Assembly (NCBI RefSeq): GCF_000002235.5
Contig: NW_022145596.1
Coordinates: forward strand, 3,523,352-3,587,351
DNA: 64,000 nt
From: Strongylocentrotus purpuratus
Taxonomy: Eukaryota > Echinodermata > Echinoidea > Camarodonta > Strongylocentrotidae
Direction of reading: 5' to 3'
Position numbers and translations under genes: made by a program. Shown here in pieces: positions 1-12,758 of this stretch. Numbering within the stretch: the stretch's first letter is position 1; every line of letters begins with the position of its first letter. A model generated the notes under the pieces. It had not been told where the DNA came from and ran no database searches. It saw only the letters and a program-made list of their open reading frames with translations.

Positions 1-464
1 TGTGATTCAGGCCATTCCCTCCATCTACCAGTGAGTAATCAATCGCACTACTTGTTGCATCCAGCCCAGCCGCTTCGTGGAAAACATCACCCCAGCATGA
101 TCATCATCATTAACTCACCGGAAATGACTCTGCATCCAGCACAACAAACGCGACTGGAAATAGCAATCCCATTAAGATAATTAGACATAGAAGGGAGCTA
201 CACACGACTTGTTTGCATAACCAGGTCAATCAACTGTTACCCTGGAATATAAGAAGCAGGTCGATAGGCATCCACTTTTTTTTTTTACTCATCACTCATT
301 TCTAAATTCATATCACTATTACAAAAAAGGTTGGATGATGTGTTTACCAATCAATATTCAATCTATTTAACAATATCCTTTTTTCTGAGTAAATGTAACT
401 CTGTTTCTGTTTGTCCCGGATACAAGCAATATCTCTGATTTAGTTGGGAGAACATATCCTCTAT

Positions 465-533
465 GAGAGCAGGAAGGGTGTTAAATAATAGCACTTTACA
501 GGTTTACAAAGAGTTAATGTCCTTCTGGCTCTC
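465..533. repeat. Short palindromic repeat, copy 1 (GAGCCAGAAGGG family)
   Basis: GAGAGCAGGAAGGGTGTTAA on the left and GTTAATGTCCTTCTGGCTCT on the right are imperfect complements. Same consensus as the copies near 3.97, 19.72, 21.48 and 22.39 kb. Confidence 0.55.
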
Positions 534-616
534 AGCATACCGATTCCATACTATCTGTAGTAGATGTGAATACACTAGCATGTAATGGCATGGCTTCCAT
601 GAAGCTGAAGGGGAGG

Positions 617-692
617 GATGTCTGTGTCTGTGTCTGTGTCTGTGTGTGTGTGTGTGTGGGTGTGTGTGCGCGTGTGTGTGTGTGTGGGGGGG
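617..692. repeat. (TG)n microsatellite
   Basis: TCTGTG units pass into pure TG, ending in a G run (687-695). Confidence 0.9.
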
Positions 693-1654
693 GGGAGGAG
701 GGGGTTATAGTTGAGTAGTTATGAAACAGAAACATGGTCATAATCTTTCAATCAAAGATGATGATGAATCACTCTAAGAGAACATAAAAGGGGAAGTCCA
801 TCCTGATAGTTTTTATATAGACGCAAAAAAAATGATAGAAACCGGTCTGTGAAAAATTGAGCAAAATCTGATTAAAAATAAGAAAGGTATTTCAAACAAC
901 AATAACAAAAAGCAACCAAATCCTATGGTAACTGTTGCTATACAGAACTACACAAACCTGCTTCAAGAGGTTTGCAAAGACTCCAAGGAAAAATCAAATT
1001 AAGGCAATTTCAATGGATGAAAGACTCAATCTGCTCTTCCTTGAGTTCCTCCGATGCAGTATTATTAATTCTCTTGAGGCTTTTAACCTGAATTACCAAA
1101 CCATTATCAATGCTGGCTAGGCTATTACCTGTCTCAAATAATTAGAGCTCTAGACTTAGGCTCTCATCATCAAAAAAGATAGTGGAAAATCATTAATCTC
1201 CTACTCATACAATTTATACCCTTCCTTCCAGATCCTGCTCAAGTGGAAATTGCAGGGTCAGGCTCGATTAGGTAATGTTCATTTTCCTATGACCATTATC
1301 CAGATCAATGGATATTCATCAGTCATTTATAATTAGGAGTCATTAGATGTTTCATTATTGTTTTCCAGGAAAAGAGGAACGTCATAATCTCATCAATCAT
1401 TGCTAGCCATTAATAGCCAAACTTCAAAATCCACTCCTTAAATATTTTGTAATGTATGTTAGTAGTTTCATGTCACGATTCTCTATTCAAAATATGAGCT
1501 ACTAACATTATTTCTGTAAAGATATTTTGCAAGTTTAAATACACTCTTCAACTAACAGAGAAGCATCTTAATGTTTACATTTGTGTTATATGTTTTTTGT
1601 TTTTTGTTTCTTTTTATTTAATGTTTTTTTTTTCTTTTTTTTCTTCTTTGCTTT

Positions 1655-1829
1655 ACATTATGCTATGAATGCTTTGGGAACTATGCGTGTACAAGGCCTA
1701 GGGGCTTTATTTATGTAGTTCCCCATTTCATTTCTAAATTTGTTCATGAATAATTTTGTATCTTTTGTATCAATGTAATTTTTAATCGAGAATGAAATAA
1801 ATGCGAATTCAATTCAATTCAATGTAACA
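1655..1829 (+). mobile_element. Probable 3' end of a non-LTR retrotransposon
   Basis: AATAAATGCG followed by AATTCAATTCAATTCAAT is a short tandem 3' tail of the kind left by CR1/L2-type non-LTR elements. The preceding stretch (GGGCTTTATTTATGTAGTTC) has no ORF. Truncated. Confidence 0.35.
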
Positions 1830-3345
1830 GACTCAACAAACCCATATGCACTCTCATAAAACAGGGCCTGCACAAATCCGACTTGGTGGTGTGCCATGTG
1901 CGACGTTTTATGTTATTCAAAGAAGTTACTAGCAACTCACTTCTTGGTTATTCTCTATGTTACTCATGCTTCCCAACAGTTAGCCCATAGAACGAGGGGT
2001 GAAGTTTTTTTAGGTTGGAAAAAATGGTGCTACAAAATGAAACACTCAGCTCAAGAATATAGTTCAGATCATATTTCTCTAGATCTTATAACACACTTAT
2101 AAGTAGTATGCTTTCAGAAGTTTGTTGCTCATAGCTACTTTTTAACCCCTACTTGCCAGTTAGTCACCTGTAAAATGCTTTTTATCTTTTGCAGCCTATA
2201 TTTCAACGAAATGTTAGGTTACTTAACCCAACACAGATAGCGTTTTCCAAGTAAGTACTTCAAACGTGATTACGTGAGTGATCGTTACAAGCTTGAACGA
2301 GCACTGCAATCATTTTTACTGAAGCAATATTCTCAAAGGGAATGCACATGTCATATCAAATGCATGCTGCTAACTAAAGACAAATTAAGTGAAAGGGGAC
2401 CGCTCAACAAGACACTTGATACTAAAGGGATACTTAACTAACAATCTGCTCGAACATAAACCCTAAATAATATTGTAGAAAGGAGAAATAAATGCGATAA
2501 ACATTCTCCAAGGCTCCCTCCTTCAAGAAATAATTTCCCTGCATGATTAAAATTCTAGGAAAGAAGCTTGTCCTATAATCCTCTTGAAGCTCGGGTTACA
2601 TCTTCGAAGGCCAAGTTGTTAAGTAAAAAGCAAGGGAAAGAGTCTCATGTTTATTATTTACAGGCCTTAAGGGCTATGGAGTATAGCAACAAGATGTTCA
2701 GAACAGAAAAGCTATAATTAATTTCTGTCTCAACAAAGCTATACCAGACTGTAGTGGAATATGTATTTTTCCATTAGTAGTTAATTTGTACCAACATGAT
2801 AACGCTGGTGCGTCAAACAACTAGAAAGGCTTTATTAAAACAGTTTGAAAATATTTTAGCTTAATAATTCTCTTATTTCCTACCTTCATAATTACAAGAT
2901 ATCGGTACATCATTCCCTGTACATCAACTTTTACAATCAAAGAAAAATATAAAAAATAAAGTATTAATGGGAAAACCACAGGAAATTTCAGCAATTATTA
3001 ATGTCAAAATGCTTTCAAAAGATTACAAACTTCACTATACATTTCTTCTACAACAAGGTGTGTAGCAGTAACGATTTGCTTTGCCATCACATCTATTAAT
3101 AATTACCCTGAGAGAAAAAAAGAGCCATATTTAGAATTCTTTTTTTTTTGTTTTCACTACACTGTTCAACTCTTCACAAACCATCTCTGTAGGACAAACA
3201 CATTTTCTGCCCATTTTCATTTTCATGATTATGGAAAAGAGAGTGGGGGGGGGGGTAATTAGCCTCTTAATACATCAAGTAAAACTGAAACTAATGAAAG
3301 TAGGATATGCATAAGTTGCTACCAAGAGCAAAAAAAAAAAATCTA

Positions 3346-3503
3346 GGCCCTGTCTTATAAAGAGTTGCGATTGACCCAAATCCATCACAAGTCATCTAAT
3401 CAATAGCAAGTTTGCAGACTCCTATCTCTTATGTACATAGCTGCAATTGATATCAATCATAAATAAGTTGTAAATAAAATAAACTCTTTATAAGATGGGG
3501 CCC
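3346..3503. mobile_element. Foldback MITE (GGCCCTGTCTTATAAAGAGTT ends)
   Basis: The left end GGCCCTGTCTTATAAAGAGT and the right end AACTCTTTATAAGATGGGGCC are near-complementary over about 22 bp. 158 bp, no ORF. Confidence 0.65.
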
Positions 3504-3934
3504 TGGATTGCATTATCATCAAACTATTCATCCAATTGTAAAATTCTATGGACCAGACCAAAAACTACATTGTAATTGTGGAAATCAAACTTTTTTCTAA
3601 ATAACATTACATAACAGGATTGAATAACTACAATCCCTTGTGATCTTAAAAAGTGAAAACACAATCTTCCCATCCACAATAAGAGAAGAAGATGAACAAA
3701 AAAAAATAGTATTACACAATAGTAGGGGTTGATTTTGTAACGGTATGCTTTCGGTATGTAATTCATTTTAAAAATCAATCAACCCTGACCTAATACACAT
3801 ATGGCTGTACATACAGTATCCCACCATGGACAAATGTCCAGCTGTCTACTTAATTACTTTGGGATTAATATGGCTTTCATCCTTGTCATGTATGCCCAAT
3901 GTATTTAATTTGCATTGTTTTTAATACACATCCT

Positions 3935-4005
3935 CTGTTCTGAGGCGGAAGGGTGTCAACTCTCTGATAAAATATATGAGTTAACGCCCCTCTGGCACCA
4001 AACAG
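3935..4005. repeat. Short palindromic repeat, copy 2
   Basis: CTGTTCTGAGGCGGAAGGGT on the left; GTTAACGCCCCTCTGGCACC then AAACAG on the right. 71 bp foldback. Confidence 0.6.
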
Positions 4006-4419
4006 ATAGAAGATAAAGAAAGATAACAGATCTGCGATTCTAATCATGGATGCATTAATCAGTAATGTGCAGAAAAACAGATCAATCTGGCTGTGAAGGT
4101 ACACATGAACAAGTAGTCTGCTACATTGGGTATTAATCTGATAAAAATGATCTGTTTCCCCATGCCATTGATTTTCATTACCACGTATTCTTTTGAATGT
4201 TGATTAAGGAATTGTTTGAAATTACTTCTGAAAGAGTGCACATTCAGATTGTATTTGTTTCATTATAAGAGAACAAAATATAATATTAGAAATGCAAACA
4301 ATATAAAAATGACTATATTTTAATCTACCATTACACCCTTTGTAAACAAGAAACATTCCCCCTCCTTCAGTTTTGCTCCCCAAAATAATAAAGGATCAAA
4401 ACAATTAAAATCTCAGACA

Positions 4420-5003
4420 TACTGTATTTGCTGGCGTAAAGGCAGCAGTATTTTTGGAAGAGAAAATATAAAAAAGTAGGGGTGCGGCCTTTACGGCGAA
4501 AGAGTAAAAAAAAAAAAAATTTAAAATGAAAGTCAAAACCAGCACGAATTTGCACATATGGGACTACGAACGGTAAAATAACTATACCACTATGGTACAG
4601 GACATTTCCACACATCTTACCGACAATTTTATCTTGCATTGTTGACATGAAGACAAAAATAAACTTCCAAAAACAACATCTGCCGATATATCTTGATCTA
4701 AGTTCGTGCCAATGCATTGCTAAAGTAAAAGAAGGGCCCCTTTAACGGAGCTGCCGCGAGGCATCCAGCACGCGAAGTCGCCATTTTCAATCCATTTCAA
4801 TGTCTACATCAGAGAAAACTGCAGTGTCTGGCATCAGTGCGGGATGGCCGAGCGGTCTAAGGCGGTGATTATAGTCACATCAACATTTGTACGCAAGAGA
4901 TCGAATCCTGTCTTCGACAAAAGTTTTTTTTTTTTTTTTTAAATGTCAAAATCGGGGGTGCGGCCTATGCGGCGCTGCGACCTTATCGTCGGCAAATACG
5001 GTA
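4420..5003. mobile_element. TIR element (TACTGTATTTGC...GCAAATACGGTA), about 584 bp
   Basis: The left end TACTGTATTTGCTGGCG and the right end, reverse-complemented TACCGTATTTGCCGACG, are imperfect inverted repeats of about 30 bp, both running on into AAGG..GCAG. The element carries a tRNA-like block (4839-4919) and A- and T-rich runs. No transposase. Superfamily not assigned. Confidence 0.6.
4839..4919 (+). repeat. tRNA-Leu/Ser-like pol III promoter block (tRNA pseudogene or SINE head)
   Basis: GGGATGGCCGAGCGGTCTAA contains an A box (TGGCCGAGCGG), and GATCGAATCC is a near-consensus B box about 43 nt downstream, followed by a T run (from 4923). The acceptor ends do not pair well and there is no clean anticodon arm, so this is not a functional tRNA gene. 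It lies inside a TIR element, so a DNA transposon has either captured a tRNA relic or been hit by a SINE. Confidence 0.6.
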
Positions 5004-5130
5004 CATGTAAAATTTAACCCCTTAAAAAAAAAAAAAAACATAACCAACCCTACAAATTTCAATAAAATATATTTGCTATCACGATCACATTAGCGCCATA
5101 TTGTGATTTTTTTTTGCTATCGCTATCGTG

Positions 5131-5552
5131 TACCGTAAATCTCCGTGTATAAGGCGCACCTTGTTTTGTTGCCGAAAACCCACGCGGGGAAGGACCTTCA
5201 TTTTACATCAAGGTGCAGTTGAAGTTGTGAACTTGTCACAAATAATAGTAACAACAGTCTAAGGCTTCATGATACCAAGTGTGCCACACCAGCCTCATCA
5301 CATCACCTAGCAGAAGCACTGTGTTCTATGCCAAACATCAATAGTCATGCATGATATGAATAGCATCCTCTATCTTTCTAATAATGGAGTACCTAGGATA
5401 GAACCTTGTGATACACCATTTGTTATAGAAAAAATAGAAAACATAGGAGATATTGCCAGGCATAAGGCCATAAATCGAAACTAAAAAAACAAAAAACAAA
5501 AAACAAAATTCGGCAGCAAAAAAGTGCGCCTTATACACGGAGATTTACGGTA
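5131..5552. mobile_element. Foldback/TIR element with 29-bp identical inverted ends
   Basis: The left end begins TACCGTAAATCTCCGTGTAT and continues through AAGGCGCAC; the right end (5524-5552) is its exact complement. The 422-bp body has no ORF of note. The perfect ends suggest recent activity compared with the degenerate neighbour at 4420-5003. A TA target duplication could be hidden in the terminal TA. Superfamily not assigned. Confidence 0.75.
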
Positions 5553-6658
5553 ACTCCAGTTTTGCTTATTTGCTACTATATTGCTTCTTTTGTGCGGATT
5601 TGGGCGGATTTTTTCTTGAGACACAGATGTTGTTTTCATGTAGGTGCAAACTTGGCAAATATAAGTAAACTATACCATATCCCAAGATAAAAAAATATAA
5701 TGTTAAAATTGACCCACCTACCCTACTTTTCTATGGCCCGTTACTCCCATACAACTTTTATTTTACCCAACTGTAGGGTTCCTGTATATGAGAGCCTTCA
5801 GCAGTCAATGAAGTAGGTCAAGTAAGTACATAAACAAATATAGAAGCCAGATTTCTATACACAACCCTGTGGTTAAAAGTCAAGTTAATGGTCCACTTCT
5901 CAGCAATATCCCAGAATCTGTATTATCTGCCCTACTGGTCCCAAATAATGATTTACTTTTAAACCTCAATATTTTGATTACCCAGCTTATACATGGTTGG
6001 ATGAAGCTGCACAGTTAAGATTTCACCTCCAAGTTTACAGAATCTTTTGAATTAAGAAAAATTAAAAGAATTCTCCTCTTTTTCTGATTTTATGTGATTC
6101 ATTTTGATTGTTTTTTTTATTGTTGTTTGTTTAAAAAAGTGTTCCTTGAACTACAACCCACTTTCAAACTCAAAGACAGCCTAAACAAAACATACTGTAG
6201 CACAATTTAAACATGGGGCAGCTAGCTGCCAGAAGCATTCAAAGGTTGCAGATCTCTATTTGGGTCTCATTGCTTTTTAGGGGACTGTTGTCTGTATCAT
6301 TCATAAACAAATTTCGAAATGAAAATTCTCCACACACAAAAAAAATAAAATTGTATGACGTTGTGGTTCAACAACAAATCAGAGTGGTCATGAACTATGG
6401 CATATAATCTTGCAGGCCATTCAATAAAATCAGGGGCAAGGACTTGACTGCATATATACAAAGACAAGCTGAAAGAAAAGGGGGAACATAAAATTGAATT
6501 TACAAGAAAGGTTTACTTTTGACTGTAATATATAAGTAGGTCACTTTGAAAATGAAGTAAAATATTTTGTCCTCAGTGAGAACAGAGATAGAGATAATGG
6601 CCTGAAATTGGTGTCCTTCAGAACACTATCCCACAGTGAGTTCTTAGTATGGTCAAGG

Positions 6659-8109
6659 CATAGACGTAATAGAAATGGACTTTTGACGGCAAGAGTAGTA
6701 AAAGTAATGATAGCTACCACCTGTTCTTATGTCTTACTTTCTTCTATATTTTAAGTCTGACCGCAACGCTGCGGGCATGTTTTGATAAGCTCCGATAAGG
6801 GTCCTTTGGTCCTATGAGATCCACCGGGATTTTGCCGACCTCTATCGGCCAAGTCGCTTCGCACTGACCAATGCTTCCCACGATTTGCGCTTCTCATTTC
6901 ATGAATGAATCGTGACAGGAGAGCCTTCTGCCCATGCGCAGCTAAATACTACGTCAATAATGCCCCGGATGTAAACATGAGGTTTACGTCCTGTTCATGC
7001 TCGCCAATCTGTAAAAAAAGCCGTTGAAATCGGTGATTTCTTCGATTTTTTACGAATTTGTGTTGGTGTGTAGCAAACTCATCATATCAGCAAGGAAAGT
7101 TACCACAAGAGCTTACAAAATACAGTTTAAAAAGTGTTTTTTTCTCCTGTTTCCGTTAATTTCTCTGTGAAACCAACGACGTTGTGGTGATCACAAATCC
7201 TTCGCTGGTCGAATACAATCATTCGTTATTTGTTGCGTTTGCGTGCGTTTTTTTTATAGGCATTGGAAGAATGGGGTTGTTTTCGTGAGTGCTCAGAAAA
7301 TCTGTGGTAATGCGTGACTTCTTCGCATCATGACCACTAAATTGCCGTGCCTTTGTCTAATCCAAATTGCACACGTAGTCCCATTGATAGAGATCGGCGG
7401 GTGCATGTTTTTTTCAAGTTATATTTTGGACTTGTTAATCCGAGAGTGACTGCTTTTTTTTTTCTTCCCTCAGATTTTATCTTATTTTATCTTGATGTAG
7501 GCCTACTATAAATTATGTGTACGGTTTTTTTTGAGAATCTAGGAATTAGGATAAATATCTGTGTCCGTAAATTTGGGAATTGACCATTGCAAAATATTCA
7601 ACATTTCCGTCGTCTGCTATGTCGATATAATTATGGACTGCCCATCATAATCATAAAGTTCTTCCTTATTTATGTCATCTAATGATAATCCTGCCCTTCT
7701 AATTACTTTATAAACAACACATGACTCATGAGTACGAGAAAAATATGTACTATGGAACAATACACACATCGAAATAAATAATAATTGTTAGTATAAATAC
7801 AACGCTGAAAACAATAACAATAATATCGTCAGGCACAAAGACGAAAACATGTTCGCTACGACCGCATGGCGGAGAGCGCTCATACTATTTAACACTAGGT
7901 TCTCAACGATTTGAAGGAGCAGCGAACAACCCCAAATCGCGAGCTTGCTGTTGCGATTATGAAAGATTGCGCAAGTGATCGCATCCAGCTGTCGGGTTGC
8001 GGTGGGACCACCGCTGGGTTTTTGCATCGGCGCGAAATTTAAACCTTGCCGGTGGAACTCATAGGATCAAAGAAACTGCTTCGTCGATAGTCCATTCTAT
8101 TACGTCTAT
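6659..8109. mobile_element. Non-autonomous Mutator-like element, about 1.45 kb, with 9-bp target-site duplication
   Basis: The ends are inverted: ATAGACGTAATAGAAATGG on the left and its near-complement ending in CTATTACGTCTAT on the right. The direct repeat GGTCAAGGC flanks both ends (6651-6659 and 8110-8118), a 9-bp duplication typical of Mutator-like elements. One or two bases of microhomology leave the boundary uncertain, so 7-9 bp is possible. A second pair of inverted blocks (about 6805-6830 and 8040-8070, CCTATGAG.TCCACCGG) shows the TIR extends inward, with about 105 bp extra on the left. The interior is GC- and CpG-richer than its surroundings and holds a 79-codon minus-strand ORF (7788-8027) with no recognised domain. 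No transposase motif seen. Confidence 0.7.
7788..8027 (-). other. 79-codon ORF inside the Mutator-like element, unknown
   Basis: Begins MQKPSGGPTATRQLDAITCA close to the right TIR and ends in a Leu-rich stretch. Composition is more protein-like than the AT-rich frames around it, but no domain is recognised. It may be a transposon ORF remnant, a captured gene fragment or chance. Confidence 0.2.
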
Positions 8110-8285
8110 GGTCAAGGCTTTATAATTCCCAATTTAAAATATTAAACAAGGGATTTAATAATATTAATAACAAGATCAGTGCTATTCCATATACAATTTT
8201 CATAAACTTTTTGGTTTTAAGTACATTGTGTAGAAGCAGCAGTGATAGATTATTGTTTTAAATAGTGGGGTTAAAAGTACTTGTA

Positions 8286-8515
8286 ATAGTGGTAGAGGTA
8301 GTGGTAAGAGCAGGAAGAGTCATTGCCATTACCATCATCGTAGTAGCAGGGGTAGTTGTAGAAGTATGAGGAGGAGGAGGACTATCATGAGGAGGAGGAG
8401 CCGAGGAGGAGGAGCAGTAGTAGAAGGAGGAGGAGGAGCAGTAGTAGTAGTAGTAGTATTGGCAGTAGTAGTAGTAGCAGTAGCAGTAGTCATCGCTGTA
8501 GCAGTTACAGTTACA
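8286..8515. repeat. (GGA)n/(GTA)n trinucleotide tract
   Basis: Purine-rich GAGGAGGAGG blocks followed by GTAGTAGTAG and GCAGTA units. The overlapping ORFs are low-complexity products and not genes. Confidence 0.9.
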
Positions 8516-9043
8516 TTTGAGAGTATAATACATCATTGTAGTATGACATATACCGGTACATGCATTATAGTAGTACTGGTAGTTGTTGTAATCAACAAAG
8601 CAGACGTATTTCATGCACGCAGAAGTATTTCATGCACTAACAAGTCCACTTTAGCAAAGAGAGGATTCTTGTACACTTTCAAAATACCTTGCCTACGTGT
8701 AATCCTTTTGAGTAATGGCAATAACCAAAGCCATGCACTATAAACAAAAATTAACGGCAGCACAGTATTCATGCTTCACAGAACAGTAATGGTATCCAAT
8801 TACTAGACCAGACCATTCTCCTACCAGACACTATTCAGTCAAGCTTGATTGAATTTTATTACCCTCTATACAAACTTGCTTCAAAGCTGATCATAACAGG
8901 GTCAAGCCCAAACCTGTTTTTTTACAGGGCCTGTACCTCAAATATAATAATGCAAATGTTGTTGTTCTGTATAGGCAACCAGTTTGGTCTGCAAGGAGCC
9001 CTAACCCTAACCTAATGAAAGAGCCAGAGTCTACTAATCACCT

Positions 9044-9476
9044 GGGCCGGTATTAAATTCAATACATAAGTAAGATATTTACTAAGTAAATGGCTAAGCT
9101 AAGTAATTTACTTATCTCGTATTCAAATCGCATTTTAGACTTATACTTACGTGAGACAAAATCTAAGTAAAATACTTACTGATAAGCATTGTGACGTCAC
9201 ACCGTCAATCAAAAGTAATGTGCAATTGATCCATTGCAATAAATGCGTGCTGATATATTTGTGCGCAGGTTATAATGCTGCGTAAGAAAACCACATGCCT
9301 GCCAAACAAGGCCTCCAAATAATTGGTATGGAGTTGATTCAGAGTAAAATACTTAACCAAAAGTGTGAATTGAATACCAAAATTGGCTAAGTATTTTTTC
9401 TAAGCCAAATACTAAGTAAAAATACTAAGTAAAAAGCTTAAATTTTGTACTTAAGTATTGAATTGAATACCGGCCC
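9044..9476. mobile_element. MITE with GGGCCGGTATT terminal inverted repeats, copy 1
   Basis: Left end GGGCCGGTATTAAATTCAAT; right end ATTGAATTGAATACCGGCCC. The TIRs continue inward as repeated TAAGTA/TACTTA motifs (AACTAAGTAAA, ACTTACTTAG-type). 433 bp, no ORF. No clear target duplication. Confidence 0.75.
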
Positions 9477-9999
9477 TGGATACTGCACAATACTATTATG
9501 GGACATGTAAACAACCACGCCCCTTCCCTCTAAAAGGAGAAAAGTTGTAAACTGTGTGTAAACACCGTTTGCTTCTTATTCATCATACATATAATATATG
9601 TAATTTATGAGCATGAGTTTCTGAATGTGTTTCTTCACATGTGTTTTCTCTATGAAAGGCTGTATTATGTAGAGATTCAATTTCAATTTGGCTTAAACAA
9701 CATCCATCCTTTAATATATCATTTCCGGTTTTTTGGTTAAGCAAGCATAAAAAACAACTTTAGTATTCGATTCAAAATTTAATCTTATTTAGGAATACCT
9801 TGACATTTAATATTCTATGGAATTCCAGATGACCACTGCCATTCAATCTCACTTGAAAAGGCTTCAGTGTGTGGGCAGCTTTGGAGGACGATTTCAACAA
9901 ACAAGATCAAAATAGGCCTCACCTTTTAAACTAGAAAAATTTCAATGACATGAAGGATAAATCAAATTTTCAATAAAAAATATATTGTCTACTGAGAGG

Positions 10000-11960
10000 C
10001 AGAGGGTCATTAAATCAGATGCAATACTCTTCTGATTCTCAATGATAGTACATGTAGTTCACGGTTTATATTAACTATCTGTCATAGCGTTTCACTTATA
10101 TCCTACATGAAAATAGCTTGTAATAGTTTTTATACAGACTATTTCGCTCTCTCTTTGAATCGATCAAAATTTATTTTCTCAAATGTAAACATGCATTCTA
10201 CAGTAACATGTCTACAAATTACATTCTATTTCTTTCGTGAATGAAGTATTGTTGAGTGATAAAGTACTAAAAATGTCTAATGTCAAAAAGATGTTGTTTG
10301 ATAATGTGACACTTAAAAAAGTAAAATTATCATATCGTTAAGAGTGGAATATGGAAAAAAGAACATGTGAATTATTCCAGAATATATATGGCTTGTTTTT
10401 CAATATTGCATTATAACATATTTTTCTAATAGACAAGTTATGAAAATATACTTTATAAAAGATTATATGCAGAAAAAGTTTACAAGGAAACTTACTTTGA
10501 ATATGACTTGATACCATTATCAGACACAGAAATACATTTGTCTTAATTGAAGATACAATTTGCAACAGACATATACATGTATCCATTTCTTTAAAAAATG
10601 TACAAGTACATAAAGTAATATACATTATTAGATTTATCCTTTAGACAATTTGAAAATTACCTTTGAAGAAAAAAATGTATGGAAAAGTTCTAGATTGATA
10701 ATAATAATATTTCCATGAAAAGTCACGATTGCCATGCTTTCATCTGATCGGTGATTCAATCTATGGTGATAAAGACCAGACAAACAGAAGGCTTGATTAC
10801 AAAACCTATCTCACGGCCAACTTTCTGCTATGGGTCAAGATTTATAAACATGTCACGATTTGTAAACACAAAACCACTCGTACCGCATCTGACACCTAAA
10901 TATTCCTTCGGGAAATTTATTACGGAGCCATCGCACCTCACATGTAAATTGAAAAACAGAAATAAAAGTCATTCAATTACAAAATTACGGGGTAGAATGA
11001 GATGAAGAGATATCACGCCCCAGGCAGAAGAGACAAATTGTGAGAAAAAGAAAAGAAAGATTAAAAAGATAATAATACAGATACAAAGGAAGCAAATGAA
11101 AGGGAACATAACAAAGAAAAGCATGGAAAAACCATACGATGAGATGACAGACAGACAAATAACAGAAAAAGAACTAAAGAGAATGATGCTGAGTATTTAT
11201 TGATCGATATGCTTCTATGCCGGGTATTATGTGCATCTAAAAAAAAAAAAAAAAAAGCAATACAGTTTACACAAAAGGAAAAATGAGAAAAATAGCCAAC
11301 AAGCACAGATATGAGATATTGAAAAACCTGAACTTTGCCAAATCTTGTAAAAGTAGTAAAAATAAATATTGTGATTTCTTTTTGGAGACATGGAACTTTC
11401 ATAAATATGAACTATCTGTTGTTGTTTTTTAAATTGCTACTGAAGTGGCTTATTTTACAGTATGAACCAGAGGCAAACATAAATTTACAGCTAGCAGTAT
11501 TTTAATTGAATTTCTTTATAAACTGAGGTGTGATATATATTCTGATGCACAAATGGATAAGACAGGTCTGTCGAGGGAAACATTACCATCAACTTACTAA
11601 ATACTGGTAGTACCTTTTCACATCTACAATGACCTCATCTACATTCAGGGATATTCAGGGATGAGTTTAAAAACCCTAGACATTTGTGGATCTCAATTGT
11701 ATGAACTCACAAAACCAAACAGTCTGGGTCCTTTATGGGCAAATAATCAACAATGCCATTATGCTGTATTATTAAGTTCCAAGAAAGAGAGACTTAACAC
11801 AATTTACTGGACACTGAAGCAAAACACATGCAAAGAGATAGCTATTTACACACCAATATCAGCTGGTATACAGTATCTGTTATAACTAAGATTTCAACTG
11901 TATACAAAAATGAACACAAAATAATTTTGTTCTTCTTTTTTTTCTTAACTGTGTTCGTAA
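10000..11960. other. Unique AT-rich DNA, nothing recognised
   Basis: AT-rich sequence with an A run at 11240-11256. The ORFs (up to 113 codons) look like low-complexity chance frames. Confidence 0.5.
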
Positions 11961-12014
11961 TCATTGGATAATCTTATTTTTGTGATTCTGGGTAGTCGCT
12001 GGTTATTTCATAAA

Positions 12015-12183
12015 ATCAAAAATGTCATATTATTTAATATCCATGTCATATGTCATGTCTTGCCTATTTCATTGTTATTTTGTTTGTTATCATGTATATA
12101 CAGGACCAATGTAAAAACAGCTTTGGCTGATATTGTCATCCTGTATGAATATATTAAAATAAATAAATAAATAAATAAATAAT
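12015..12183 (+). mobile_element. Probable 3' end of a non-LTR retrotransposon with (AAAT)n tail
   Basis: GATATTGTCATCCTGTATGA then ATATATTAAAATAAATAAAT repeats; the layout is that of a truncated LINE 3' end. No coding part present. Confidence 0.4.
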
Positions 12184-12579
12184 ATGGCTCTGTGGTCATA
12201 CAAACACATCAACCTATATGCACAAGCCATATAGGTTAATTCTTTTCACAATTTTTGATCACATAGAATGAATAGGCATAAAAGATTCTGTCAAATAACA
12301 AACTCATCTGTTTGTACTGGATTCATCAAACATTCAAATAATTGTGGAAGTTTTTTTTTCTGAGCTATGTTTTTGGTACCATACTGCCTTCCTGAGGTTA
12401 AAGATGTGTCTGAATTTTCATGATAATTTCTTACTCTTGAAAATGCATGAAATTACCTTTAACACCACTTTCAAGCATGAAGCAGTAAACCGCTTTAAAC
12501 AAAATCAGATAACAGATAAGTATTGGGCTTACACTTCCGTATCTTATAGTATTCATTGTTTGATCGTTTCCTATGTTGC

Positions 12580-12758
12580 GAGACCCTCCCCTCATGAACA
12601 AAAAAATACCTCTCGCCATTTGGTTTCATGCAAGTTTTTCGGCCTTTTACTCTTGCCATTTACCTATATATCCAAATTTGCAAGGGCTTTTATCACATCA
12701 TGACTGTCTACACCGCATCTCACCGCCTAGATATTGATAATTGAGCTATCTGTCTGTA
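12580..12758 (+). repeat. Dispersed inverted repeat, left copy
   Basis: About 180 bp (CATGCAAGTTTTTCGGCCTT ... CTAGATATTGATAATTGAGC) recurring in inverted orientation at 13988-14163. Either two MITE copies or the ends of a 1.6-kb composite element. No target duplication recognised. Confidence 0.7.

Noticed and set aside
1..180. Splice-like sites at the left edge (GTGAGT at 31-36 plus; CTATTTCCAG ... CCG|GTGAGT on the minus strand at about 113-160)
   Set aside because: The candidate exons are cut by the window edge or only 35 nt long, and the encoded residues match nothing recognisable.
771..900. GGGGAAGTCCATCCTGATAG resembling a family A terminus
   Set aside because: No TTAA and no opposite end recognised; at best a decayed fragment.
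4839..4919. Functional tRNA-Leu gene
   Set aside because: A and B boxes are present, but the acceptor stem does not pair and no anticodon arm is evident.
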